Shown here in pieces: positions 8,184 to 19,635 of a stretch of DNA of 64,000 nt (within the stretch, counting starts at the first letter, position 1; each line of letters starts with the position of its first letter). Both the position numbers and the translations under genes were made by a program. The notes under the pieces were generated by a model. It was not told the origin of the DNA. It saw only the letters and a program-made list of their open reading frames with translations, and did no database searches. The stretch is from Halomonas sp. Lineage in GTDB: Bacteria > Pseudomonadota > Gammaproteobacteria > Pseudomonadales > Halomonadaceae. The stretch spans positions 62,001 to 126,000 of the forward strand of contig NZ_DRFS01000012.1 in assembly GCF_011050415.1 (NCBI RefSeq), read 5' to 3'.

Positions 8184-9215
8184 TCAATTTCTAGCCATCT
8201 GCAGCTCTTTAACGACGATATCGCCATCGATCACGATAGGCTCATCATCCAAAAACAGCGAGCAGTTACGCATCGGTATATCCAGGTGGCAGGCGGTATC
8301 GTTAGACCCGCCCAGCTCGCTATTTGGGCCGGTTGAGAACATCACGTTGCCGTAGAAACTGCGTGGCTCCATGCCCATGCCCCCGGGGAACTCACCCGGT
8401 ACCATGCGGTGCCACTTGGCATTCGGGTTCATGCCCCAGCCTACATGGCTCATCCCCATGCCACGCGGATCGTTAAAGCTATCCATATAGGATTTCACTA
8501 ACTCCGCATCCAGGCCGCCACGTATATCCGTAATCCAGCCCTTCTCAATGGTGTAGGTAATGGGCTCTCTGACATACATGTTTTGCGGTAGCAAGATATC
8601 ACCCGGCGCCACCACAATGGTCCCATCCACGCCATCGTCATCACCGCCGGTAAATACAAAGCCAGAGGGCCAGTGGTCCCAGCGGCCTGGCTCATCGGTA
8701 CAGGCATACTCGGCAACGGTAGCGTAAGTATTCAGTTGGTAGGTGACATCGGTACCGTGGGGCGAGGTGATGCGCATTACTTTGGCCTTTTCCAGCAGCG
8801 CGGCGGCTAGTTCGACCTTCTCCCTTAACTCCTTGGTGGGCATCATTCTGGCTAGCAGTTCCGGGGGCTCAACTGCGGTTAGAATACGCGTGCCCGCCGC
8901 TTGAATCGCCATTTGCTCCGGTGAGAAAAGCAGGAAAATACAGTCGATCAACATATCGCAGTTTTTGAGCGCTTCCACCGCATCGGGCATGCTGGCAAGC
9001 CCCGTTGTTCCCACGTTCCAACCACCTGTGGGTAGCGGCGCGGGCAAGCGCATATGATACATATTGGCGCCTAAACGCTGCCCCGCCGCCAGAAAGGCGT
9101 CGGCATAATCAAGGCGTTCGCTGCCCTGGGTCAACACCACCAGCTTCTCACCTTCATGTACACCAGACATTTTTAACTGCTGAAGGCAGATTTCCGTAAA
9201 GCTTGCATGATCCAT
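8184..9215 (-). CDS. nicX: 2,5-dihydroxypyridine 5,6-dioxygenase
   Basis: A 343-residue protein that matches Pseudomonas NicX along its whole length. NicX is an Fe(II) extradiol-type dioxygenase that opens 2,5-dihydroxypyridine to N-formylmaleamate. It belongs to the fold of M29 aminopeptidases, so automatic annotation often calls it 'leucyl aminopeptidase'. Shared blocks are TRILTAVEPPELLARMMPT, the YACTDEPGRWDHWPSGF stretch, SHVGWG (His257) and ACHLDIPMRNC (His310, Asp312). The histidines and the aspartate correspond by motif to the iron ligands. It starts at 9215 with AGGAG six bases upstream. It is the last gene of the minus-strand nic operon (nicA, nicB-like fusion, DUF3311, symporter, nicX). 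Confidence 0.9.
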   Translation of the reverse strand: MDHASFTEICLQQLKMSGVHEGEKLVVLTQGSERLDYADAFLAAGQRLGANMYHMRLPAPLPTGGWNVGTTGLASMPDAVEALKNCDMLIDCIFLLFSPEQMAIQAAGTRILTAVEPPELLARMMPTKELREKVELAAALLEKAKVMRITSPHGTDVTYQLNTYATVAEYACTDEPGRWDHWPSGFVFTGGDDDGVDGTIVVAPGDILLPQNMYVREPITYTIEKGWITDIRGGLDAELVKSYMDSFNDPRGMGMSHVGWGMNPNAKWHRMVPGEFPGGMGMEPRSFYGNVMFSTGPNSELGGSNDTACHLDIPMRNCSLFLDDEPIVIDGDIVVKELQMARN

Positions 9216-9347
9216 AAAGACTCCTAACTTCCCAGGCGAAAACTCAGCTATCTCGTGACCGGGTAAGTATTAGCTGAGAGCGCTCGTGCTCGCTTTTAGG
9301 CACACCAAGCGCTCTATATTGTCAGGTATAAACAGGACTTTAAAAGC

Positions 9348-10856
9348 CTAGACGGCCGCTCCTTTGGTCGGCTGTGCGGTGGTAGGGTGACGCTTTTTAC
9401 TCAACTCTTCAGTGATGGCCGAAAAGAAAGCATCCGTAGAGGCTTGATGAGGTTTAGTGGCTAAACTAACGCCAATAAACAGCACACTAGCGACCACAAT
9501 GCCCCATACGCCGGAGGGTAAGCCCAACAAAGAGTTACCGGTGGCATACATCAGCAGTACGAAGACACTGGTACCGACCACACTCGCTAATGCACCGGCA
9601 GAGGTACCGCGTTTCCAGTAAAAAGCACCGATAATGGCAGGTACCATCGCCACTAAGCCTGATGAGGCAGCCACCGACAGCACCGCAATAAGATCAAGCT
9701 GAAGCTCGGCAAACCCTAGCGCCATTAGCGCAATCACCGGCACCACAAATTTACCCACCAGCAGTTGGCGCTTTTCACTAACGTTCGGTTTGACGTTGGC
9801 ATAGACATCACGGGACACCATGGAGGCCAGGGTCAGCATGATCGAATCAATGGTAGAGACAGCGGCGGCCATAATGCCGATCATCACAATCACCCCGAGT
9901 ACTGGCGGCACAAACTCCGATGCCAGCAGGGTAGGCGTGGCTAAATCCGCACGTTCTAGGCTCGGGAAAGCAGCTAAGGCGGAGAAGCCCCATAGCACAG
10001 AAACCATGGTGTAAATAAAACCAAACACTAGGAAGCCAATCAGCATATGGCGCATTGAGCGCAGCGAGGAAGGCATAAACAGACGCTGGCTGACCTGAGG
10101 ATTAGAAAGACTAAAGAAGAACCAGGGAATCGTTAGTCCTAGGAAAGTAACGAAGCTAAATAGCCCTGAGCCCGGCACGGTTAACGACTGCGGGTGCTCC
10201 GTCGCCAGGGTATTGAATAGCGCGCTGAAACCACCCAAACCCTGAATAACCAGCAAGGCTACCAGCGTTGAGGCGACAATCATCATGATGGCCTGAAGGG
10301 AGTCGGTCCACATGACTGAACGAATCCCCGCTATATAGGAGAAGAAGATAGCAATCACAGTTGCAAGCATCACGCCGGTGCTAAAGGTGATCGCCCCATC
10401 GGTAATGCCTTGCAACAGGTAACCAACACCCGCGAGCTGCACGGCTGAATAAGGAATGAGGAAAATACAGCTGGCAATCGAGACAGCCATCGCCACGTGC
10501 TTGCTGTTGTAACGGTGGCCCAACATCTCGCTTGGCGTCACAAAACCAAACTTCTTGCCAACAGCCCAGAACTTGGGCCCAAAGATAGCCACCAGCGAAA
10601 CACCGGCAAAATAGATAATTTCAAAGCCCAGCGCACCAACGCCGCCGGCATAGGTGAGGCCTGCCAAGCCCACCATCATAAAGGCGCTATAGGTAGTGGC
10701 ACTGTAGCTAAGCGCCGAGACAAAGCCGTTCATTTGTCGGTTGCCCAGGAAGTATCCAGACATACTTTCTGAAGGGCCTTGACGGGACAGAATCGCAATG
10801 CCAATCGCGATCACTAAGTAGATGGCAATGGACCACCAGATGAGTGACTCAGTCAT
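9348..10856 (-). CDS. sodium:solute symporter (SSS family), candidate nicotinate/hydroxynicotinate importer
   Basis: A 502-residue membrane protein with about 13 hydrophobic segments and SSS signatures: GYFLGNRQM, YSATTYSAFMMVGLAG near residue 50, and the AAAVSTIDSIMLTLASMVSRD block. The start at 10856 (MTESLIWWS) overlaps the last eight bases of the DUF3311 gene, so the two are translationally coupled. It sits inside the nic operon between the dehydrogenase genes and nicX. In Pseudomonas putida the transporter of the cluster is the MFS protein NicT, for which I see no homologue here, so this symporter is a good candidate for substrate uptake (inference). Its C-terminal sequence has a decayed duplicate at 7724-7798. 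Confidence 0.85.
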   Translation of the reverse strand: MTESLIWWSIAIYLVIAIGIAILSRQGPSESMSGYFLGNRQMNGFVSALSYSATTYSAFMMVGLAGLTYAGGVGALGFEIIYFAGVSLVAIFGPKFWAVGKKFGFVTPSEMLGHRYNSKHVAMAVSIASCIFLIPYSAVQLAGVGYLLQGITDGAITFSTGVMLATVIAIFFSYIAGIRSVMWTDSLQAIMMIVASTLVALLVIQGLGGFSALFNTLATEHPQSLTVPGSGLFSFVTFLGLTIPWFFFSLSNPQVSQRLFMPSSLRSMRHMLIGFLVFGFIYTMVSVLWGFSALAAFPSLERADLATPTLLASEFVPPVLGVIVMIGIMAAAVSTIDSIMLTLASMVSRDVYANVKPNVSEKRQLLVGKFVVPVIALMALGFAELQLDLIAVLSVAASSGLVAMVPAIIGAFYWKRGTSAGALASVVGTSVFVLLMYATGNSLLGLPSGVWGIVVASVLFIGVSLATKPHQASTDAFFSAITEELSKKRHPTTAQPTKGAAV

Positions 10857-11037
10857 TGCTGTGCTCCTCAAAATCTTTAGTGATGAACACATTCAGTGCA
10901 ATGACGACTAGCCCTGCAACGGCCCAAAACAGGAAGCTGCCGTACCAGAGCGCCACGCCGCTCAATAGTGTGTAAGGCACTAAATAACTAAGCAGGACGA
11001 CCGCCCATACTAGCCATATCCATTTACTGCGTTTCAT
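10849..11037 (-). CDS. DUF3311 family small membrane protein, partner of the symporter
   Basis: A 62-residue protein with two membrane segments: IWLVWAVVLLSYLVPYTLL, then a second around FLFWAVAGLVVIALNVF. Between them is the charged-poor SGVALWYGS loop. Genes of this DUF3311 type usually precede a sodium:solute symporter gene, as here, with an eight-base overlap. It is presumably an auxiliary subunit or stabilising partner; no catalytic residues are visible. Confidence 0.75.
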   Translation of the reverse strand: MKRSKWIWLVWAVVLLSYLVPYTLLSGVALWYGSFLFWAVAGLVVIALNVFITKDFEEHSND

Positions 11038-11058
11038 AATCCACCTCGTTTTATGACG

Positions 11059-14000
11059 TCAGGGAGTAGAGTGTGTGTTGTTGTGGTGAGGCTGGCGTAA
11101 CTCAGTGATACGTTTTTCTAGTTGTTGCCAAGGCGCTTTGTCGGGTGCAAAACGCGCTCGGAGATAGGTTGCTAAATCGGCGACCTGGGTAGTGCTAAAA
11201 CTCTCGGCAAAGCCCGGCATATTGCCGATGCCAGGCACATGATCCGCGTGGACACCGCCAAGAATTGACTGAATAACATTATCGGGATGATCGCTATGCA
11301 GATTGGTATTCAGCGCCAGATTGGTGCTTGCGCGTGAAAAACTCGGCACACCGGTCTCCACATGACAGGCCGCACAAGCACCCTCGAACAGGCGTTCCCC
11401 CGCCTCCATGCCTGGTGAGCTCACCGCCGCACTGACCAACCGCTGTTCAGCCGCCGCCATGGTTGCCTCGCTATTGCCGGTGGGAGCCTGCATCTGCGCA
11501 GCCACATAGTGGGCAATCGCCCGCACATCGTATTCAGGTAGCTCTGCCAAGCCTGCCACGACCGGTGCCATAGGGCCTGAGGCAACACCGTGCAGCGCCG
11601 ACTCGCCATAGCGCAGATAGTCGAAAAGCGATGCTTCACTCCAAACAACAGGCGCTTGCGAAAGCGTATTGAGCGGCGGTGCTTCCCATCCATCCACAAA
11701 GGCACCTGCCAAGTAAGCGTTACCGCTTTTCTCTGCACCCATGGCATTGCGTGGGCTATGGCAGGCGCTGCAGTGGCCTAAGCCTTCGGCGAGGTAAGCC
11801 CCGCGATTATACAATTCACTCTGCATCGGGTCTGGCTGGAAGGGGGTGGGGTCGTGATAAAGCGCGTTCCAACCCGCCATCAAGGCACGCACGTTGAAGG
11901 GGAAAGAGAGTTCATTAGTCGGCTTTTCAGCGGCAACGGCTGGCTGGGCCATTAAGTAGGCATAGAGCGCCTGCAAATCGGTATCGCTTGTTTTGGCAAA
12001 CGCCGTGTAGGGGAAAGCAGGATAAAGGTGGCTACCATCACGGCTGATGCCATGGCGCATCGCCCGCTCAAACGCCGCGTAGGACCATTGGCCAATCCCG
12101 GTGGCTTCATCCGGGGTAATGTTCGTGCTGTAAAGCGTACCAAAGGGTGTTTCAAAAGCCCGCCCTCCCACATTGGTACTGCCCCCCTCAGAGGTATGGC
12201 ATGCCGCGCAGTCACCAGCGGCGGCGACCAAGCGCCCGCGCTCAATGGTCTCGGCGGAATAAAGATTGGCAGCGGGTCGAGCGACCGGCGCAAGGGTGCT
12301 TTTCCAGGGCCATGCCATTGCCGCGGTGCCTGCAACCGTGGTCAGCGCCGCGGCGGCTAACCAGCGGCGGCCAGTGGCTCGCTTAAGTAAACGCTGCTGT
12401 GCTGCTCCCTCCGTCGTCGCTTCCTTTAACGCCTCACGTACACGCTTGGCTGTAAAAGGGGGCTGGCGAAAACGGATGCCGGTGGCATCAAATAACGCAT
12501 TGGCGATAACCGCAACGCCGGGCGAAAGCTCCGCACCAGTTAATACGTCACTCGATGCAGGACGCAGCGACGCTGTTTTTGTTTGGGTAACGGCTGGGCT
12601 GTCACGTTTAACTAGCTCACCCGGCGCAATGTCAACGCCTCGTTCTGGCGCATCACTCCCATCGCCCCACTCATCAAACCCAGGTGCTTGCCCCAAAAGG
12701 GGGCGGGCTTCACCCAATATTCGTTCTTGGAGCGTTTGCTGCAGGCCCGCCGTATCCACCTCAGGACCATCATCTTGACCAACAATTAATCGCGTTAGCT
12801 GGACATCGCCCGTCACTCGGTTGACCACAACATCGGCAATCCAAGCAGAGCGCACCCCGGCCTCCATCCGCTGATGACGATCAGGCAACTGAGCAAAAGC
12901 AAAACCGCGCCCCTGCAGAAAATCTTGTGGCGCGGAGTCGGTAGGTTTCTTAAATGGCACTTGCCACCCAGCGCGCTTGGCTACCGACTCAATCAATTCG
13001 ATAGAACGCGCATCCGTTAGGTGACGAAGGCGCAGCGAAACAGGGTCTTGCCTGCTATCGCGAGCCACTTCATCTAAAAAGGATTCCCGCGCAAAGGCCT
13101 GCTGCATGCCTAATAGTGTTGCACTGCTAGGCGTCTGGCCAGGTTGCTGGAGTCGCGCTGAAAGATGTTGGTCTCGAAAGACATAGGGTGACAAGACATA
13201 GGGTGGCAAGACTGAGTGTGGCAACGGCGTCGGATCGCTATCGCCTGCTGGCACTTCCTGTATAGCTTCCGGTATAGATTCTGGTGCTGCTGCCCTGCCG
13301 CTTAGCCAGAGCCCAACCGCAGCTACTTCACCGCTGCTGTTCGCCTGCTGATAGTGATAGCGGGCTATCTCTCCACTATCGGTAAGCTCAGCTTTCAACG
13401 ACATTCGCTGGGCCTGGCCTAGCGCCTCAACGTCTTGTGTATAGCGTGCATCTAGCCAAACCGCTACCGGGCAACCCAGCGTTTGGGACATAAGCGCGGC
13501 ATCTACGGCGGCATCATCACCGCAGTGGCGCCCGAGTCCGGTCGCTTGACTAGACATCGGCTGCTGATCGAGGCTGTAAAGCTCAACCTGACTAGCATCC
13601 AGGCCGGTTAAACTCGCCAAATCCTGCTTAAGTGCCACGGGGGTGGTTGTTTGCCCCCATATCTTCAAATGGTGATCGCCAACATCGGCGACTACCCAGC
13701 CTGGGTGATTGCCCCAGCGCATACGACTAGGCCAGCCATATACACGTTGCGCTGAGACGCCAGCTTGAGGCTCTTGATGGCGCAGTGAACGGTGCTCACT
13801 GCCCGCTTTCTCACTATGCCTTAGCGTTTGCTTTAGCCTTTCATTGGGCTCGCTGGGAACCGTTTGCCACTCAATCTGCAGCTGTTTAGCGGCGTCTCTC
13901 GCTACCGCTAAACTCTCCGCCACCACGCCCACGAAATTGCCTTCCACCACCACATCAACACGACCCGGCAATGACGCTACGCTGGCGCTATCGACACTCA

Positions 14001-14139
14001 CTAAGTGAGCGCTCTCAAAGCGCTCACCGCTCCAGTGGTAGTAAGGTGGGCGGACAACAACACCATAGCGCACATGGATAAGCTGCGAAGGTAGCCCCTG
14101 ACCACTACCTTCTTGGGATGGCAGCGTAAGCTTACCCAT
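11059..14139 (-). CDS. nicB: NicB-like nicotinate dehydrogenase subunit: degenerate molybdopterin domain fused to three cytochrome c domains
   Basis: A 1026-residue protein. Residues about 1-590 resemble the molybdopterin domain of NicB/IorB-type hydroxylases. After a membrane-spanning stretch (WLAAAALTTVAGTAAMAWPW) comes a C-terminal part with three haem sites: CAACH, CSACH and CAACH. Such cytochromes pass electrons from the hydroxylase to the respiratory chain. Compared with the intact subunit at 22428-24713 it lacks about 200 N-terminal residues. It starts where the other reads VTGKLTFVHD (here MGKLTLPSQ), and the GVGE motif with the catalytic glutamate has become LTGAE. The start is real: ATG at 14139 overlaps the nicA stop by eight bases. 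I infer that this subunit mainly carries haem, with the active site supplied by the other protein. Confidence 0.8.
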   Translation of the reverse strand: MGKLTLPSQEGSGQGLPSQLIHVRYGVVVRPPYYHWSGERFESAHLVSVDSASVASLPGRVDVVVEGNFVGVVAESLAVARDAAKQLQIEWQTVPSEPNERLKQTLRHSEKAGSEHRSLRHQEPQAGVSAQRVYGWPSRMRWGNHPGWVVADVGDHHLKIWGQTTTPVALKQDLASLTGLDASQVELYSLDQQPMSSQATGLGRHCGDDAAVDAALMSQTLGCPVAVWLDARYTQDVEALGQAQRMSLKAELTDSGEIARYHYQQANSSGEVAAVGLWLSGRAAAPESIPEAIQEVPAGDSDPTPLPHSVLPPYVLSPYVFRDQHLSARLQQPGQTPSSATLLGMQQAFARESFLDEVARDSRQDPVSLRLRHLTDARSIELIESVAKRAGWQVPFKKPTDSAPQDFLQGRGFAFAQLPDRHQRMEAGVRSAWIADVVVNRVTGDVQLTRLIVGQDDGPEVDTAGLQQTLQERILGEARPLLGQAPGFDEWGDGSDAPERGVDIAPGELVKRDSPAVTQTKTASLRPASSDVLTGAELSPGVAVIANALFDATGIRFRQPPFTAKRVREALKEATTEGAAQQRLLKRATGRRWLAAAALTTVAGTAAMAWPWKSTLAPVARPAANLYSAETIERGRLVAAAGDCAACHTSEGGSTNVGGRAFETPFGTLYSTNITPDEATGIGQWSYAAFERAMRHGISRDGSHLYPAFPYTAFAKTSDTDLQALYAYLMAQPAVAAEKPTNELSFPFNVRALMAGWNALYHDPTPFQPDPMQSELYNRGAYLAEGLGHCSACHSPRNAMGAEKSGNAYLAGAFVDGWEAPPLNTLSQAPVVWSEASLFDYLRYGESALHGVASGPMAPVVAGLAELPEYDVRAIAHYVAAQMQAPTGNSEATMAAAEQRLVSAAVSSPGMEAGERLFEGACAACHVETGVPSFSRASTNLALNTNLHSDHPDNVIQSILGGVHADHVPGIGNMPGFAESFSTTQVADLATYLRARFAPDKAPWQQLEKRITELRQPHHNNTHSTP

Positions 14140-14620
14140 GGGTTGTCTCCTGCTGCGCGGCGGCATTGATCACCACGGCACGCTGCGCGGCTTGGAGAAT
14201 CTCAACATGGGTACCACATCGGCAGAGGTTATGTTCGAGAGCAGCACGAATCTGCTGAGGAGAGGGCTGCGCGTTATGATTGAGCAGCGCACGAATCGTT
14301 ATAATCATACCGTTTAAGCAGTAACCGCACTGAGCCGCTTGCGCGTCGATAAATGCTTGTTGCACGGGATCAAGCTGACCATTCTGGGCAAGGCCATCAA
14401 GGGTTGTAATGTCATGGCCCGCGGCGGCTGAAACGGGCAGCACACAAGCGCGCGCCGCCATGCCATCAATCAGCACGCTACATGCGCCGCACTCGCCCAA
14501 ACCACAGCCATATTTAGGGCCATTGAGCGCCAGATCATTACGCAAGACATTGAGCAGCGGCGTATTCAATGGCACCGCCACTTCCCTCACCTTTCCATTA
14601 ACTGTCAGCTTTAGCGTCAT
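14132..14620 (-). CDS. nicA: nicotinate dehydrogenase [2Fe-2S] subunit
   Basis: A 162-residue iron-sulfur subunit of the xanthine oxidase family, the partner of NicB in converting nicotinate to 6-hydroxynicotinate. It has both [2Fe-2S] sites: the plant-ferredoxin-type CGLGECGACSVL near residue 40, with its fourth cysteine further on, and the helical site CGYCLNGM...LCRCGTH. It is the first gene of the minus-strand nic operon and is coupled to the nicB-like gene by an eight-base overlap. It is divergent from nicC across an AT-rich region with candidate operators. Confidence 0.92.
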   Translation of the reverse strand: MTLKLTVNGKVREVAVPLNTPLLNVLRNDLALNGPKYGCGLGECGACSVLIDGMAARACVLPVSAAAGHDITTLDGLAQNGQLDPVQQAFIDAQAAQCGYCLNGMIITIRALLNHNAQPSPQQIRAALEHNLCRCGTHVEILQAAQRAVVINAAAQQETTHG

Positions 14621-14761
14621 AGGGGATCATCATCGTTATTGTTAAAGCGGCCTTCTTACTTAGATATTACTAATAAAGCCTAGCTATTAAACCCTTCCTG
14701 ATGCACCAGATGAGTGCGAAGCAAAATAATCACGACCATTAAAGGTGCGTACGCCATAAAA

Positions 14762-14786
14762 AATGCTCTATTAAACGTATAGCATT
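14762..14786. promoter_or_regulatory. candidate NicR operator, 25-base dyad
   Basis: AATGCT (14762-14767) and AGCATT (14781-14786) are perfect inverted arms. Two more pairs inside bring the symmetry to 8 of 12 positions around the centre. The inner part contains AACGTATA, which recurs in inverted form in the second site in this region. Its place between the divergent nic operons suits a MarR-type repressor. Assignment to NicR is inference. Confidence 0.4.
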
Positions 14787-14913
14787 CAATGGATACTTTC
14801 TTCAAGTTTTTAAAAATACTGAAAATATAATAAAAAATACACTAAAATCAATCAATTATTATGATCAGCCAGCATTTAATCCTACAAAAATATTTTCAGA
14901 AATTAATTCTTGA

Positions 14914-17003
<2,090 letters not shown>

Positions 17004-17012
17004 TAAAGGCCA

Positions 17013-17786
17013 ATGATCATGACCTCCAGCGCTACCACTAAAACATACCGTATCGGCCAGATTGTCCCCAGCTCCAACATCACCATGGAGACTGAGATCC
17101 CAGCGATGCTGGCGGCGCGGCAGTTGATTCGACCAGAGCGTTTTACCTTCCACTCCAGCCGTATGCGTATGAAAACCGTCAGTAAGGATGAGCTGGCCGC
17201 CATGGATGCGGAGTCAGACCGCTGCGCCCTGGAGCTGTCTGACGCGGCAGTCGATGTTATGGGCTACGCCTGCTTGGTGGCCATTATGGCCATGGGCCCT
17301 GGCTACCATCGTGAATCCCAGAAACGGCTACGCAGCCGCACCCAAGAGAATGGCTGCGATACGCCAGTGGTTACCAGCGCAGGTGCGCTGGTCGATGCAC
17401 TGGGTGTGATGAAAGCCAAGCGCGTCGTGGTAGTAGCGCCCTATATGAAACCGCTGACCGAGATGGTGGTGGACTATATCCGCCAGGAAGGTATTGAGGT
17501 ACTCGACTATCGGGCGCTTGAAATCCCCAACAACCTGGACGTTGCCCGCCACGACCCCGCCAATCTGCCTGAGATTGTCGCTAGTCTCGACTTAACCAAT
17601 ATCGATGCGATTGTGCTATCAGCCTGCGTGCAAATGCCATCGCTGCCTGCCGTTGCCAAGGTAGAGGCCTTAACCGGCAAACCAGTGGTGACCGCTGCTA
17701 TCGCGACCACCTACGCCATGCTTAAGGCGCTCGATTTAGAGCCTATTGTGCCGGGTGCGGGTGCTCTCTTATCAGGAGCTTACTAG
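17013..17786 (+). CDS. nicE: maleate cis-trans isomerase
   Basis: A 257-residue Asp/Glu-racemase-fold protein that isomerises maleate to fumarate, the last step of the pathway. The two cysteines of the active site are seen in GYACLVAIMAMGPG (Cys87) and LSACVQMPS; the QIVPSSNITMETEIP stretch near the N-terminus is typical of maleate isomerases. Starts at 17013 or 17019 (both ATG, in frame) are possible; the first is closer to the AAAGG ribosome-binding site. Confidence 0.92.
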   Translation: MIMTSSATTKTYRIGQIVPSSNITMETEIPAMLAARQLIRPERFTFHSSRMRMKTVSKDELAAMDAESDRCALELSDAAVDVMGYACLVAIMAMGPGYHRESQKRLRSRTQENGCDTPVVTSAGALVDALGVMKAKRVVVVAPYMKPLTEMVVDYIRQEGIEVLDYRALEIPNNLDVARHDPANLPEIVASLDLTNIDAIVLSACVQMPSLPAVAKVEALTGKPVVTAAIATTYAMLKALDLEPIVPGAGALLSGAY

Positions 17787-17797
17787 GAGATAGCACT

Positions 17798-18487
17798 ATG
17801 ACGAACCCCAGCCAGGCAGCCAGCAGCGGTGCTGGTGACAGCTCTTTAGACGACAGCTTAGATAACAATTACAAAGGCGTCTGGGATGGGCGCATTGGTT
17901 TTGGCAAAAAACCCGTGTTACTGGTAGTTGATTTTATGCAGGGCTACACCACCCCCGGCTCGCCGCTATTTGCCCAGGGCGTGGTGGATGCCGTGGCCAA
18001 TATGCCGCCGCTATTAAGCACCGCGCGGCGGACGGGTACGCCCGTGATCCACACCAATATTCTGTATCACGCCCCGGATCAAATAGATGGTGGAATCTGG
18101 GTGAAGAAAGCACCGGTGATGCGGGCCATGGTGGCAGGTAACCCTTACGCGGCGTTCTGCCCTGAGGTAACGCCTACCGAAGACGAGCTGGTAATGACCA
18201 AGCAGTATGCCAGCGCTTTCTTTGGCACCTCACTGGCCTCCACGCTTGTTGCGATGGGTGTCGATACATTGATCATCACCGGCTGTTCCACCAGCGGCTG
18301 CATTCGCGCCACCGCCGTGGATGGGCTGCAGTATGGCTTTCGCGTGATGGTTATTCGCGACTGTGTGGGCGACCGCCACCCTGCGCCCCATGAAGCCAAC
18401 CTGTTTGATATCGATAGTAAATATGGGGATGTGATCGATAGCAAGGTGGCCATTAAGCAGCTCTTGAGCCAACCGAGCGCCCCATAA
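17798..18487 (+). CDS. nicF: maleamate amidohydrolase
   Basis: A 229-residue isochorismatase-fold amidase that deamidates maleamate to maleate and ammonia. The catalytic triad of the family is visible: Asp in LLVVDFMQGYT, Lys in MTKQYASAFFGT, and Cys in ITGCSTSGCIRATA. It follows nicE after 11 bases with a GGAG-like ribosome-binding site and is the last enzyme gene of nicCDEF. A 153-base gap separates it from the transporter genes. Confidence 0.93.
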   Translation: MTNPSQAASSGAGDSSLDDSLDNNYKGVWDGRIGFGKKPVLLVVDFMQGYTTPGSPLFAQGVVDAVANMPPLLSTARRTGTPVIHTNILYHAPDQIDGGIWVKKAPVMRAMVAGNPYAAFCPEVTPTEDELVMTKQYASAFFGTSLASTLVAMGVDTLIITGCSTSGCIRATAVDGLQYGFRVMVIRDCVGDRHPAPHEANLFDIDSKYGDVIDSKVAIKQLLSQPSAP

Positions 18488-18640
18488 ACTAATTGCAGCT
18501 GCAAAGCCACGCTACCCATGGCCCTGCTAGATAGAAACTACATAGAAGAGGAGAACAAACGGCATCAACGCACGCCAGCAAGCATCCCTAATAATAACCC
18601 TCACCGCGTTGACCCCTGAAAAATTGCATAGGTAACTATC

Positions 18641-19615
18641 ATGAAAGCACGACATCTATTCATGTCATCTACCCTGCTGCTAAGCCTGCAGTGGGCAGCA
18701 CCTCTGCTGGCTGATGATTTTCCTGAAAAACCCATCAACATTGTTGTGCCCTGGCCAGCAGGCGGTGCTTACGACCTTGCCGCAAGGCTGATGGCTGAGC
18801 ATGCTAGCCAAACCTTCCCGGTACCATTAGTTGTTCAAAACGTCACCGGTGCGGCAGGCTCAACTGGAGTAAGGCATGTGGCAGATGCCACTCCCGATGG
18901 CTATACCATTGGCGTGATGGGAACCCATGCTATCGCCCAGAGCTATATGAACCCCAACGCGACGGCTTTAGAGGATCTAACACCTCTGGTGTTCATTGGC
19001 CCAGAGCCCGCCGCTCTGGCGGTCACCCTGGATGCAGATATCGGCGATGTGGCCGCTTACCTCGACACTCTGAAAGAGGCGCCCGGCAGTATCATCAACG
19101 GCAATGACTCCCCCGGCGGTTTCTCCTACATCGCCGCTACCATGCTCGAAAACCAGTTCGATGTTGAACTGACCAAGATCCCCTATCAAGGCTACGCGCC
19201 TACTGTGTCCGCAATGCTTTCGGGCGAAGTTATGTCTGCACTGCTGCCTATTCCGTTATTAGCCGATCAACATAATGCAGGGCAACTCAACTTATTAGCT
19301 GTCGCAGCCAAGGAGCGCCATCCTTTCTCCCCCGATGTGCCCACTTTCAAGGAGCAGGGCTATGACTTCATCGCGGAAGATTTCTTCATGCTCTACCTTC
19401 CCGGTGACGTGCCCGAAGAGCACAGGAACAAACTGGCTGAGATGTTCTATGAGCTGCTTCAGGATCCATCGTTTCAAGACGCCGCAAATGGCATTGGCTT
19501 GGTGATTCAACCCAAACCACAAGACGAGACGGAGCACTACCTGGCACAGCGTGCCGATGAAGTTTACGAAATTCTTACCGAGTCGGGCCTAGTAGATGAC
19601 TCACTGACACGCTAG
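18641..19615 (+). CDS. tctC: TTT-family periplasmic binding protein (TctC/Bug)
   Basis: A 324-residue receptor of the Bug/TctC family. Residues 1-24 form a Sec signal peptide (ending LLADD). The Bug hallmark KPINIVVPWPAGGAYDLAAR follows directly, and the family's second loop is in the NGNDSPGGFSY region. It would capture an aromatic or carboxylic acid for the TctAB membrane part. Position after nicCDEF suggests a pyridine carboxylate, but the ligand is not proven. The downstream partner tctB is frameshifted. Confidence 0.88.
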   Translation: MKARHLFMSSTLLLSLQWAAPLLADDFPEKPINIVVPWPAGGAYDLAARLMAEHASQTFPVPLVVQNVTGAAGSTGVRHVADATPDGYTIGVMGTHAIAQSYMNPNATALEDLTPLVFIGPEPAALAVTLDADIGDVAAYLDTLKEAPGSIINGNDSPGGFSYIAATMLENQFDVELTKIPYQGYAPTVSAMLSGEVMSALLPIPLLADQHNAGQLNLLAVAAKERHPFSPDVPTFKEQGYDFIAEDFFMLYLPGDVPEEHRNKLAEMFYELLQDPSFQDAANGIGLVIQPKPQDETEHYLAQRADEVYEILTESGLVDDSLTR

Positions 19616-19635
19616 CGTTGAGCGGAGCACAGCCG

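Noticed and set aside
7758..8227. Small minus-strand open frames of 70-86 codons
   Set aside because: They lie in the intron-like fragment and overlap the nicX end in another frame; the sequence is better explained as structured intron RNA than as protein.
8184..9215. Annotation as leucyl aminopeptidase (M29)
   Set aside because: The motifs and neighbours match the dihydroxypyridine dioxygenase NicX, which shares the M29 fold.
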